This document shows, piece after piece, positions 9,746 through 22,700 of a stretch of 64,000 bases of DNA. A model generated the notes under the pieces. It saw nothing but the letters and a program-made list of their open reading frames with translations, was not told where the DNA came from and searched no databases. The stretch lies in assembly GCA_039654915.1 (NCBI GenBank), contig CM077597.1, positions 55,022,001 to 55,086,000 on the forward strand. Direction: 5' to 3'. Positions within the stretch are counted from its first letter, which is position 1. Each line of letters starts with the position of its first letter. Source of the DNA: Aquilaria yunnanensis (taxonomy: Eukaryota > Streptophyta > Magnoliopsida > Malvales > Thymelaeaceae). The position numbers and the translations under genes are program-made.

Positions 9746-9966
9746 GTCAACCATCGCCGCTTATTTTCCATTATCCGTACCGGTCTTTTTCCCCTTCATC
9801 GTGAGTGCTACACGTCACGAAAGAACCGTGGGGCCGATAAAGTGGGACATTTTAATCCAGCAACTAGTCAGAAAACTTGGTAGAAATTCTGAAACATAAT
9901 TTTGAGCCCCGGTTATCTCCCACGAACAGAGAAACCAGAAGCAAAACCGACCCGAAAAAGAAAATA
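9746..9966. repeat. Recombinant L spacer with N-type promoter-proximal end
   Basis: All other L spacers begin GTCAACCAACGCC and have GTAGTGG. This one begins GTCAACCATCGCC and has GTACCGG, as in the CATCGCC N subtype, then switches to L markers (AAGAACC, GGCCGAT, the 82-bp segment). The crossover lies between the GTACCGG block and the AAGAACC block. Confidence 0.88.
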
Positions 9967-12900
9967 ACGGGTGCAACATGAGGACTTCCCGGCACGTCAC
10001 CGATGCCAGTACTACTCTAGCCCAAGCACGCTTAACTGCGGAGTTCTGATGGGATCCGGTGGATTAGTGCTGGTATGATTGCATCCGTCAACCAACGCCG
10101 CTTATTTTCCATTATCCGTACCGGTCTTTTTCCCCTTCATCGTGAGTGCTACACGTCACGAACAAACCGTGGGGCTGATAAAGTGGGAAATTTTAATCCA
10201 GCAACTAGACCCGAAAAAGAAAATAGGGGATGCAACACGAGGACTTCCCGGCACGTCACCGATGCCAGTACTACTCTCGCCCAAGCACGCTTAACTGCGG
10301 AGTTCTGATGGGATCCGGTGCATTAGTGCTGGTATGATCGCATCCGTCAACCAACGCCGCTTATTTTCCATTATCCGTAGTGGTCTTTTTCCCCTTCATC
10401 GTGAGTGCTACACGTCACGAAAGAACCGTGGGGCCGATAAAGTGGGACATTTTAATCCAGCAACTAGTCAGAAAACTTGGTAGAAATTCTGAAACATAAT
10501 TTTGAGCCCCGGTTATCTCCCACGAACAGAGAAACCAGAAGCAAAACCGACCCGAAAAAGAAAATAACGGGTGCAACATGAGGACTTCCCGGCACGTCAC
10601 CGATGCCAGTACTACTCTAGCCCAAGCACGCTTAACTGCGGAGTTCTGATGGGATCCGGTGCATTAGTGCTGGTATGATTGCATCCGTCAACCAACGGCG
10701 CTTATTTTCCATTATCCGTACCGGTCTTTTTCCCCTTCATCGTGAGTGCTACACGTCACGAAAGAACCGTGGGGCTGATAAAGTGGGACATTTTAATCCA
10801 GCAACTAGACCCGAAAAAGAAAATAGGGGATGCAACACGAGGACTTCCCGGCACGTCACCGATGCCAGTACTACTCTCGCCCAAGCACGCTTAACTGCGG
10901 AGTTCTGATGGGATCCGGTGCATTAGTGCTGGTATGATCGCATCCGTCAACCATCGCCGCTTATTTTCCATTATCCGTACCGGTCTTTTTCCCCTTCATC
11001 GTGAGTGCTACACGTCACGAACAAACCGTGGGGCTGATAAAGTGGGAAATTTTAATCCAGCAACTAGACCCGAAAAAGAAAATAGGGGATGCAACACGAG
11101 GACTTCCCGGCACGTCACCGATGCCAGTACTACTCTCGCCCAAGCACGCTTAACTGCGGAGTTCTGATGGGATCCGGTGCATTAGTGCTGGTATGATCGC
11201 ATCCGTCAACCAACGCCGCTTATTTTCCATTATCCGTAGTGGTCTTTTTCCCCTTCATCGTGAGTGCTACACGTCACGAAAGAACCGTGGGGCCGATAAA
11301 GTGGGACATTTTAATCCAGCAACTAGTCAGAAAACTTGGTAGAAATTCTGAAACATAATTTTGAGCCCCGGTTATCTCCCACGAACAGAGAAACCAGAAG
11401 CAAAACCGACCCGAAAAAGAAAATAACGGGTGCAACATGAGGACTTCCCGGCACGTCACCGATGCCAGTACTACTCTAGCCCAAGCACGCTTAACTGCGG
11501 AGTTCTGATGGGATCCGGTGCATTAGTGCTGGTATGATTGCATCCGTCAACCAACGCCGCTTATTTTCCATTATCCGTACCGGTCTTTTTCCCCTTCATC
11601 GTGAGTGCTACACGTCACGAAAGAACCGTGGGGCTGATAAAGTGGGACATTTTAATCCAGCAACTAGACCCGAAAAAGAAAATAGGGGATGCAACACGAG
11701 GACTTCCCGGCACGTCACCGATGCCAGTACTACTCTCGCCCAAGCACGCTTAACTGCGGAGTTCTGATGGGATCCGGTGCATTAGTGCTGGTATGATCGC
11801 ATCCGTCAACCATCGCCGCTTATTTTCCATTATCCGTACCGGTCTTTTTCCCCTTCATCGTGAGTGCTACACGTCACGAACAAACCGTGGGGCTGATAAA
11901 GTGGGAAATTTTAATCCAGCAACTAGACCCGAAAAAGAAAATAGGGGATGCAACACGAGGACTTCCCGGCACGTCACCGATGCCAGTACTACTCTCGCCC
12001 AAGCACGCTTAACTGCGGAGTTCTGATGGGATCCGGTGCATTAGTGCTGGTATGATCGCATCCGTCAACCATCGCCGCTTATTTTCCATTATCCGTACCG
12101 GTCTTTTTCCCCTTCATCGTGAGTGCTACACGTCACGAACAAACCGTGGGGCTGATAAAGTGGGAAATTTTAATCCAGCAACTAGACCCGAAAAAGAAAA
12201 TAGGGGATGCAACACGAGGACTTCCCGGCACGTCACCGATGCCAGTACTACTCTCGCCCAAGCACGCTTAACTGCGGAGTTCTGATGGGATCCGGTGCAT
12301 TAGTGCTGGTATGATCGCATCCGTCAACCAACGCCGCTTATTTTCCATTATCCGTAGTGGTCTTTTTCCCCTTCATCGTGAGTGCTACACGTCACGAAAG
12401 AACCGTGGGGCCGATAAAGTGGGACATTTTAATCCAGCAACTAGTCAGAAAACTTGGTAGAAATTCTGAAACATAATTTTGAGCCCCGGTTATCTCCCAC
12501 GAACAGAGAAACCAGAAGCAAAACCGACCCGAAAAAGAAAATAACGGGTGCAACATGAGGACTTCCCGGCACGTCACCGATGCCAGTACTACTCTAGCCC
12601 AAGCACGCTTAACTGCGGAGTTCTGATGGGATCCGGTGCATTAGTGCTGGTATGATTGCATCCGTCAACCAACGCCGCTTATTTTCCATTATCCGTACCG
12701 GTCTTTTTCCCCTTCATCGTGAGTGCTACACGTCACGAAAGAACCGTGGGGCTGATAAAGTGGGACATTTTAATCCAGCAACTAGACCCGAAAAAGAAAA
12801 TAGGGGATGCAACACGAGGACTTCCCGGCACGTCACCGATGCCAGTACTACTCTCGCCCAAGCACGCTTAACTGCGGAGTTCTGATGGGATCCGGTGCAT

Positions 12901-13320
12901 TAGTGCTGGTATGATCGCATCCGTCAACCATCGCCGCTTATTTTCCATTATCCGTACCGGTCTTTTTCCCCTTCATCGTGAGTGCTACACGTCACGAACA
13001 AACCGTGGGGCTGATAAAGTGGGAAATTTTAATCCAGCAACTAGACCCGAAAAAGAAAATAGGGGATGCAACACGAGGACTTCCCGGCACGTCACCGATG
13101 CCAGTACTACTCTCGCCCAAGCACGCTTAACTGCGGAGTTCTGATGGGATCCGGTGCATTAGTGCTGGTATGATCGCATCCGTCAACCAACGTCGCTTAT
13201 TTTCCATTATCCGTACCGGTCTTTTTCCCCTTCATCGTGAGTGCTACACGTCACGAACAAACCGTGGGGCTGATAAAGTGGGAAATTTTAATCCAGCAAC
13301 TAGACCTGAAAAAGAAAATA

Positions 13321-13440
13321 GGGGATGCAACACGAGGACTTCCCGGCACGTCACCGATGCCAGTACTACTCTCGCCCAAGCACGCTTAACTGCGGAGTTC
13401 TGATGGGATCCAGTGCATTAGTGCTGGTATGATCGCATCC
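13321..13440 (-). rRNA. 5S rRNA, N-type, single-copy C29T
   Basis: Otherwise N-type; carries C29T (GCACTGG instead of GCACCGG) just before the GGATCC site. Seen only here. Confidence 0.88.
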
Positions 13441-14520
13441 GTCAACCAACGCCGCTTATTTTCCATTATCCGTAGTGGTCTTTTTCCCCTTCATCGTGAG
13501 TGCTACACGTCACGAAAGAACCGTGGGGCCGATAAAGTGGGACATTTTAATCCAGCAACTAGTCAGAAAACTTGGTAGAAATTCTGAAACATAATTTTGA
13601 GCCCCGGTTATCTCCCACGAACAGAGAAACCAGAAGCAAAACCGACCCGAAAAAGAAAATAACGGGTGCAACATGAGGACTTCCCGGCACGTCACCGATG
13701 CCAGTACTACTCTAGCCCAAGCACGCTTAACTGCGGAGTTCTGATGGGATCCGGTGGATTAGTGCTGGTATGATTGCATCCGTCAACCAACGCCGCTTAT
13801 TTTCCATTATCCGTACCGGTCTTTTTCCCCTTCATCGTGAGTGCTACACGTCACGAACAAACCGTGGGGCTGATAAAGTGGGAAATTTTAATCCAGCAAC
13901 TAGACCCGAAAAAGAAAATAGGGGATGCAACACGAGGACTTCCCGGCACGTCACCGATGCCAGTACTACTCTCGCCCAAGCACGCTTAACTGCGGAGTTC
14001 TGATGGGATCCGGTGCATTAGTGCTGGTATGATCGCATCCGTCAACCAACGCCGCTTATTTTCCATTATCCGTAGTGGTCTTTTTCCCCTTCATCGTGAG
14101 TGCTACACGTCACGAAAGAACCGTGGGGCCGATAAAGTGGGACATTTTAATCCAGCAACTAGTCAGAAAACTTGGTAGAAATTCTGAAACATAATTTTGA
14201 GCCCCGGTTATCTCCCACGAACAGAGAAACCAGAAGCAAAACCGACCCGAAAAAGAAAATAACGGGTGCAACATGAGGACTTCCCGGCACGTCACCGATG
14301 CCAGTACTACTCTAGCCCAAGCACGCTTAACTGCGGAGTTCTGATGGGATCCGGTGCATTAGTGCTGGTATGATTGCATCCGTCAACCAACGCCGCTTAT
14401 TTTCCATTATCCGTACCGGTCTTTTTCCCCTTCATCGTGAGTGCTACACGTCACGAAAGAACCGTGGGGCTGATAAAGTGGGACATTTTAATCCAGCAAC
14501 TAGACCCGAAAAAGAAAATA

Positions 14521-14640
14521 GGGGATGCAACACGAGGACTTCCCGGCACGTCACCGATGCCAGTACTACTCTCGCCCAAGCACGCTTAACTGCGGAGTTC
14601 TGATGGGATCCGGTGCATTAGTGCTGGTATGATTGCATCC
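14521..14640 (-). rRNA. 5S rRNA, N body with L-type G7A (copy 1)
   Basis: The gene body and downstream flank are N-type but nt 7 is A. An identical arrangement occurs 2178 bp later at 16699-16818, so the hybrid existed before the 2178-bp duplication. Confidence 0.88.
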
Positions 14641-16698
14641 GTCAACCAACGCCGCTTATTTTCCATTATCCGTACCGGTCTTTTTCCCCTTCATCGTGAG
14701 TGCTACACGTCACGAACAAACCGTGGGGCTGATAAAGTGGGAAATTTTAATCCAGCAACTAGACCCGAAAAAGAAAATAGGGGATGCAACACGAGGACTT
14801 CCCGGCACGTCACCGATGCCAGTACTACTCTCGCCCAAGCACGCTTAACTGCGGAGTTCTGATGGGATCCGGTGCATTAGTGCTGGTATGATCGCATCCG
14901 TCAACCAACGCCGCTTATTTTCCATTATCCGTACCGGTCTTTTTCCCCTTCATCGTGAGGACTTCCCGGCACGTCACCGATGCCAGTACTAGACCCGAAA
15001 AAGAAAATAGGGGATGCAACACGAGGACTTCCCGGCACGTCACCGATGCCAGTACTACTCTCGCCCAAGCACGCTTAACTGCGGAGTTCTGATGGGATCC
15101 GGTGCATTAGTGCTGGTATGATCGCATCCGTCAACCATCGCCGCTTATTTTCCATTATCCGTACCGGTCTTTTTCCCCTTCATCGTGAGTGCTACACGTC
15201 ACGAACAAACCGTGGGGCTGATAAAGTGGGAAATTTTAATCCAGCAACTAGACCCGAAAAAGAAAATAGGGGATGCAACACGAGGACTTCCCGGCACGTC
15301 ACCGATGCCAGTACTACTCTCGCCCAAGCACGCTTAACTGCGGAGTTCTGATGGGATCCGGTGCATTAGTGCTGGTATGATCGCATCCGTCAACCAACGC
15401 CGCTTATTTTCCATTATCCGTACCGGTCTTTTTCCCCTTCATCGTGAGGACTTCCCGGCACGTCACCGATGCCAGTACTAGACCCGAAAAAGAAAATAGG
15501 GGATGCAACACGAGGACTTCCCGGCACGTCACCGATGCCAGTACTACTCTCGCCCAAGCACGCTTAACTGCGGAGTTCTGATGGGATCCGGTGCATTAGT
15601 GCTGGTATGATCGCATCCGTCAACCAACGCCGCTTATTTTCCATTATCCGTAGTGGTCTTTTTCCCCTTCATCGTGAGTGCTACACGTCACGAAAGAACC
15701 GTGGGGCCGATAAAGTGGGACATTTTAATCCAGCAACTAGTCAGAAAACTTGGTAGAAATTCTGAAACATAATTTTGAGCCCCGGTTATCTCCCACGAAC
15801 AGAGAAACCAGAAGCAAAACCGACCCGAAAAAGAAAATAACGGGTGCAACATGAGGACTTCCCGGCACGTCACCGATGCCAGTACTACTCTAGCCCAAGC
15901 ACGCTTAACTGCGGAGTTCTGATGGGATCCGGTGGATTAGTGCTGGTATGATTGCATCCGTCAACCAACGCCGCTTATTTTCCATTATCCGTACCGGTCT
16001 TTTTCCCCTTCATCGTGAGTGCTACACGTCACGAACAAACCGTGGGGCTGATAAAGTGGGAAATTTTAATCCAGCAACTAGACCCGAAAAAGAAAATAGG
16101 GGATGCAACACGAGGACTTCCCGGCACGTCACCGATGCCAGTACTACTCTCGCCCAAGCACGCTTAACTGCGGAGTTCTGATGGGATCCGGTGCATTAGT
16201 GCTGGTATGATCGCATCCGTCAACCAACGCCGCTTATTTTCCATTATCCGTAGTGGTCTTTTTCCCCTTCATCGTGAGTGCTACACGTCACGAAAGAACC
16301 GTGGGGCCGATAAAGTGGGACATTTTAATCCAGCAACTAGTCAGAAAACTTGGTAGAAATTCTGAAACATAATTTTGAGCCCCGGTTATCTCCCACGAAC
16401 AGAGAAACCAGAAGCAAAACCGACCCGAAAAAGAAAATAACGGGTGCAACATGAGGACTTCCCGGCACGTCACCGATGCCAGTACTACTCTAGCCCAAGC
16501 ACGCTTAACTGCGGAGTTCTGATGGGATCCGGTGGATTAGTGCTGGTATGATTGCATCCGTCAACCAACGCCGCTTATTTTCCATTATCCGTACCGGTCT
16601 TTTTCCCCTTCATCGTGAGTGCTACACGTCACGAAAGAACCGTGGGGCTGATAAAGTGGGACATTTTAATCCAGCAACTAGACCCGAAAAAGAAAATA

Positions 16699-16818
16699 GG
16701 GGATGCAACACGAGGACTTCCCGGCACGTCACCGATGCCAGTACTACTCTCGCCCAAGCACGCTTAACTGCGGAGTTCTGATGGGATCCGGTGCATTAGT
16801 GCTGGTATGATTGCATCC
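16699..16818 (-). rRNA. 5S rRNA, N body with L-type G7A (copy 2)
   Basis: This is the 2178-bp partner of the gene ending at 14640, with the same unit order around it (L, hybrid, N, S, N). Confidence 0.88.
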
Positions 16819-17787
16819 GTCAACCAACGCCGCTTATTTTCCATTATCCGTACCGGTCTTTTTCCCCTTCATCGTGAGTGCTACACGTCACGAACAAACC
16901 GTGGGGCTGATAAAGTGGGAAATTTTAATCCAGCAACTAGACCCGAAAAAGAAAATAGGGGATGCAACACGAGGACTTCCCGGCACGTCACCGATGCCAG
17001 TACTACTCTCGCCCAAGCACGCTTAACTGCGGAGTTCTGATGGGATCCGGTGCATTAGTGCTGGTATGATCGCATCCGTCAACCAACGCCGCTTATTTTC
17101 CATTATCCGTACCGGTCTTTTTCCCCTTCATCGTGAGGACTTCCCGGCACGTCACCGATGCCAGTACTAGACCCGAAAAAGAAAATAGGGGATGCAACAC
17201 GAGGACTTCCCGGCACGTCACCGATGCCAGTACTACTCTCGCCCAAGCACGCTTAACTGCGGAGTTCTGATGGGATCCGGTGCATTAGTGCTGGTATGAT
17301 CGCATCCGTCAACCATCGCCGCTTATTTTCCATTATCCGTACCGGTCTTTTTCCCCTTCATCGTGAGTGCTACACGTCACGAACAAACCGTGGGGCTGAT
17401 AAAGTGGGAAATTTTAATCCAGCAACTAGACCCGAAAAAGAAAATAGGGGATGCAACACGAGGACTTCCCGGCACGTCACCGATGCCAGTACTACTCTCG
17501 CCCAAGCACGCTTAACTGCGGAGTTCTGATGGGATCCGGTGCATTAGTGCTGGTATGATCGCATCCGTCAACCAACGCCGCTTATTTTCCATTATCCGTA
17601 GTGGTCTTTTTCCCCTTCATCGTGAGTGCTACACGTCACGAAAGAACCGTGGGGCCGATAAAGTGGGACATTTTAATCCAGCAACTAGTCAGAAAACTTG
17701 GTAGAAATTCTGAAACATAATTTTGAGCCCCGGTTATCTCCCACGAACAGAGAAACCAGAAGCAAAACCGACCCGAAAAAGAAAATA

Positions 17788-17907
17788 ACGGGTGCAACAT
17801 GAGGACTTCCCGGCACGTCACCGATGCCAGTACTACTCTAGCCCAAGCACGCTTAACTGCGGAGTTCTGATGGGATCCGGTGCATTAGTGCTGGTATGAT
17901 TGCAACC
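17788..17907 (-). rRNA. 5S rRNA, L-type with A3T (copy 1)
   Basis: L-type gene with an additional A3T (GGTTGC start). Position 3 already faces C116 in L genes, so helix I stays mispaired there. Shared with the gene ending at 19744, 1837 bp away, but absent from the next two HOR copies (21581, 23418). Confidence 0.9.
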
Positions 17908-18535
17908 GTCAACCAACGCCGCTTATTTTCCATTATCCGTACCGGTCTTTTTCCCCTTCATCGTGAGTGCTACACGTCACGAAAGAACCGTGGGGCTGAT
18001 AAAGTGGGACATTTTAATCCAGCAACTAGACCCGAAAAAGAAAATAGGGGATGCAACACGAGGACTTCCCGGCACGTCACCGATGCCAGTACTACTCTCG
18101 CCCAAGCACGCTTAACTGCGGAGTTCTGATGGGATCCGGTGCATTAGTGCTGGTATGATCGCATCCGTCAACCATCGCCGCTTATTTTCCATTATCCGTA
18201 CCGGTCTTTTTCCCCTTCATCGTGAGTGCTACACGTCACGAACAAACCGTGGGGCTGATAAAGTGGGAAATTTTAATCCAGCAACTAGACCCGAAAAAGA
18301 AAATAGGGGATGCAACACGAGGACTTCCCGGCACGTCACCGATGCCAGTACTACTCTCGCCCAAGCACGCTTAACTGCGGAGTTCTGATGGGATCCGGTG
18401 CATTAGTGCTGGTATGATCGCATCCGTCAACCAACGCCGCTTATTTTCCATTATCCGTACCGGTCTTTTTCCCCTTCATCGTGAGGACTTCCCGGCACGT
18501 CACCGATGCCAGTACTAGACCCGAAAAAGAAAATA

Positions 18536-18655
18536 GGGGATGCAACACGAGGACTTCCCGGCACGTCACCGATGCCAGTACTACTCTCGCCCAAGCACGC
18601 TTAACTGCGGAGTTCTGATGGGATCCGGTGTATTAGTGCTGGTATGATCGCATCC
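18536..18655 (-). rRNA. 5S rRNA, N-type with G25A (HOR marker)
   Basis: N-type gene with G25A (TAATACACC). It recurs at 20373-20492, 22210-22329 and 24047-24166, each 1837 bp from the last and always downstream of an S spacer. It is absent elsewhere, so it tags the fifth position of this HOR. Confidence 0.92.
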
Positions 18656-19624
18656 GTCAACCATCGCCGCTTATTTTCCATTATCCGTACCGGTCTTTTT
18701 CCCCTTCATCGTGAGTGCTACACGTCACGAACAAACCGTGGGGCTGATAAAGTGGGAAATTTTAATCCAGCAACTAGACCCGAAAAAGAAAATAGGGGAT
18801 GCAACACGAGGACTTCCCGGCACGTCACCGATGCCAGTACTACTCTCGCCCAAGCACGCTTAACTGCGGAGTTCTGATGGGATCCGGTGCATTAGTGCTG
18901 GTATGATCGCATCCGTCAACCAACGCCGCTTATTTTCCATTATCCGTACCGGTCTTTTTCCCCTTCATCGTGAGGACTTCCCGGCACGTCACCGATGCCA
19001 GTACTAGACCCGAAAAAGAAAATAGGGGATGCAACACGAGGACTTCCCGGCACGTCACCGATGCCAGTACTACTCTCGCCCAAGCACGCTTAACTGCGGA
19101 GTTCTGATGGGATCCGGTGCATTAGTGCTGGTATGATCGCATCCGTCAACCATCGCCGCTTATTTTCCATTATCCGTACCGGTCTTTTTCCCCTTCATCG
19201 TGAGTGCTACACGTCACGAACAAACCGTGGGGCTGATAAAGTGGGAAATTTTAATCCAGCAACTAGACCCGAAAAAGAAAATAGGGGATGCAACACGAGG
19301 ACTTCCCGGCACGTCACCGATGCCAGTACTACTCTCGCCCAAGCACGCTTAACTGCGGAGTTCTGATGGGATCCGGTGCATTAGTGCTGGTATGATCGCA
19401 TCCGTCAACCAACGCCGCTTATTTTCCATTATCCGTAGTGGTCTTTTTCCCCTTCATCGTGAGTGCTACACGTCACGAAAGAACCGTGGGGCCGATAAAG
19501 TGGGACATTTTAATCCAGCAACTAGTCAGAAAACTTGGTAGAAATTCTGAAACATAATTTTGAGCCCCGGTTATCTCCCACGAACAGAGAAACCAGAAGC
19601 AAAACCGACCCGAAAAAGAAAATA

Positions 19625-19744
19625 ACGGGTGCAACATGAGGACTTCCCGGCACGTCACCGATGCCAGTACTACTCTAGCCCAAGCACGCTTAACTGCGGA
19701 GTTCTGATGGGATCCGGTGCATTAGTGCTGGTATGATTGCAACC
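19625..19744 (-). rRNA. 5S rRNA, L-type with A3T (copy 2)
   Basis: This is the 1837-bp HOR partner of the gene ending at 17907, with the same A3T. It marks the first two HOR copies as more closely related to each other than to the last two. Confidence 0.9.
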
Positions 19745-22700
19745 GTCAACCAACGCCGCTTATTTTCCATTATCCGTACCGGTCTTTTTCCCCTTCATCG
19801 TGAGTGCTACACGTCACGAAAGAACCGTGGGGCTGATAAAGTGGGACATTTTAATCCAGCAACTAGACCCGAAAAAGAAAATAGGGGATGCAACACGAGG
19901 ACTTCCCGGCACGTCACCGATGCCAGTACTACTCTCGCCCAAGCACGCTTAACTGCGGAGTTCTGATGGGATCCGGTGCATTAGTGCTGGTATGATCGCA
20001 TCCGTCAACCATCGCCGCTTATTTTCCATTATCCGTACCGGTCTTTTTCCCCTTCATCGTGAGTGCTACACGTCACGAACAAACCGTGGGGCTGATAAAG
20101 TGGGAAATTTTAATCCAGCAACTAGACCCGAAAAAGAAAATAGGGGATGCAACACGAGGACTTCCCGGCACGTCACCGATGCCAGTACTACTCTCGCCCA
20201 AGCACGCTTAACTGCGGAGTTCTGATGGGATCCGGTGCATTAGTGCTGGTATGATCGCATCCGTCAACCAACGCCGCTTATTTTCCATTATCCGTACCGG
20301 TCTTTTTCCCCTTCATCGTGAGGACTTCCCGGCACGTCACCGATGCCAGTACTAGACCCGAAAAAGAAAATAGGGGATGCAACACGAGGACTTCCCGGCA
20401 CGTCACCGATGCCAGTACTACTCTCGCCCAAGCACGCTTAACTGCGGAGTTCTGATGGGATCCGGTGTATTAGTGCTGGTATGATCGCATCCGTCAACCA
20501 TCGCCGCTTATTTTCCATTATCCGTACCGGTCTTTTTCCCCTTCATCGTGAGTGCTACACGTCACGAACAAACCGTGGGGCTGATAAAGTGGGAAATTTT
20601 AATCCAGCAACTAGACCCGAAAAAGAAAATAGGGGATGCAACACGAGGACTTCCCGGCACGTCACCGATGCCAGTACTACTCTCGCCCAAGCACGCTTAA
20701 CTGCGGAGTTCTGATGGGATCCGGTGCATTAGTGCTGGTATGATCGCATCCGTCAACCAACGCCGCTTATTTTCCATTATCCGTACCGGTCTTTTTCCCC
20801 TTCATCGTGAGGACTTCCCGGCACGTCACCGATGCCAGTACTAGACCCGAAAAAGAAAATAGGGGATGCAACACGAGGACTTCCCGGCACGTCACCGATG
20901 CCAGTACTACTCTCGCCCAAGCACGCTTAACTGCGGAGTTCTGATGGGATCCGGTGCATTAGTGCTGGTATGATCGCATCCGTCAACCATCGCCGCTTAT
21001 TTTCCATTATCCGTACCGGTCTTTTTCCCCTTCATCGTGAGTGCTACACGTCACGAACAAACCGTGGGGCTGATAAAGTGGGAAATTTTAATCCAGCAAC
21101 TAGACCCGAAAAAGAAAATAGGGGATGCAACACGAGGACTTCCCGGCACGTCACCGATGCCAGTACTACTCTCGCCCAAGCACGCTTAACTGCGGAGTTC
21201 TGATGGGATCCGGTGCATTAGTGCTGGTATGATCGCATCCGTCAACCAACGCCGCTTATTTTCCATTATCCGTAGTGGTCTTTTTCCCCTTCATCGTGAG
21301 TGCTACACGTCACGAAAGAACCGTGGGGCCGATAAAGTGGGACATTTTAATCCAGCAACTAGTCAGAAAACTTGGTAGAAATTCTGAAACATAATTTTGA
21401 GCCCCGGTTATCTCCCACGAACAGAGAAACCAGAAGCAAAACCGACCCGAAAAAGAAAATAACGGGTGCAACATGAGGACTTCCCGGCACGTCACCGATG
21501 CCAGTACTACTCTAGCCCAAGCACGCTTAACTGCGGAGTTCTGATGGGATCCGGTGCATTAGTGCTGGTATGATTGCATCCGTCAACCAACGCCGCTTAT
21601 TTTCCATTATCCGTACCGGTCTTTTTCCCCTTCATCGTGAGTGCTACACGTCACGAAAGAACCGTGGGGCTGATAAAGTGGGACATTTTAATCCAGCAAC
21701 TAGACCCGAAAAAGAAAATAGGGGATGCAACACGAGGACTTCCCGGCACGTCACCGATGCCAGTACTACTCTCGCCCAAGCACGCTTAACTGCGGAGTTC
21801 TGATGGGATCCGGTGCATTAGTGCTGGTATGATCGCATCCGTCAACCATCGCCGCTTATTTTCCATTATCCGTACCGGTCTTTTTCCCCTTCATCGTGAG
21901 TGCTACACGTCACGAACAAACCGTGGGGCTGATAAAGTGGGAAATTTTAATCCAGCAACTAGACCCGAAAAAGAAAATAGGGGATGCAACACGAGGACTT
22001 CCCGGCACGTCACCGATGCCAGTACTACTCTCGCCCAAGCACGCTTAACTGCGGAGTTCTGATGGGATCCGGTGCATTAGTGCTGGTATGATCGCATCCG
22101 TCAACCAACGCCGCTTATTTTCCATTATCCGTACCGGTCTTTTTCCCCTTCGTCGTGAGGACTTCCCGGCACGTCACCGATGCCAGTACTAGACCCGAAA
22201 AAGAAAATAGGGGATGCAACACGAGGACTTCCCGGCACGTCACCGATGCCAGTACTACTCTCGCCCAAGCACGCTTAACTGCGGAGTTCTGATGGGATCC
22301 GGTGTATTAGTGCTGGTATGATCGCATCCGTCAACCATCGCCGCTTATTTTCCATTATCCGTACCGGTCTTTTTCCCCTTCATCGTGAGTGCTACACGTC
22401 ACGAACAAACCGTGGGGCTGATAAAGTGGGAAATTTTAATCCAGCAACTAGACCCGAAAAAGAAAATAGGGGATGCAACACGAGGACTTCCCGGCACGTC
22501 ACCGATGCCAGTACTACTCTCGCCCAAGCACGCTTAACTGCGGAGTTCTGATGGGATCCGGTGCATTAGTGCTGGTATGATCGCATCCGTCAACCAACGC
22601 CGCTTATTTTCCATTATCCGTACCGGTCTTTTTCCCCTTCATCGTGAGGACTTCCCGGCACGTCACCGATGCCAGTACTAGACCCGAAAAAGAAAATAGG

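Larger units (their letters stand above)
7649..17446 (-). rRNA. 5S rRNA cluster A2, 35 genes, 2318- and 2178-bp duplications
   Basis: Gene 5' ends: 7768, 8027, 8368, 8627, 8886, 9227, 9486, 9745, 10086, 10345, 10686, 10945, 11204, 11545, 11804, 12063, 12322, 12663, 12922, 13181, 13440, 13781, 14040, 14381, 14640, 14899, 15129, 15388, 15618, 15959, 16218, 16559, 16818, 17077, 17307. L-type: 8368, 9227, 10086, 10686, 11545, 12663, 13781, 14381, 15959, 16559. The run starting at 7768 recurs 2318 bp later (8368/10686 share a private spacer C at -12). The run 13781-15129 recurs 2178 bp later, including a shared G7A hybrid gene (14640/16818). S spacers become regular from 14899 on. Confidence 0.95.
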
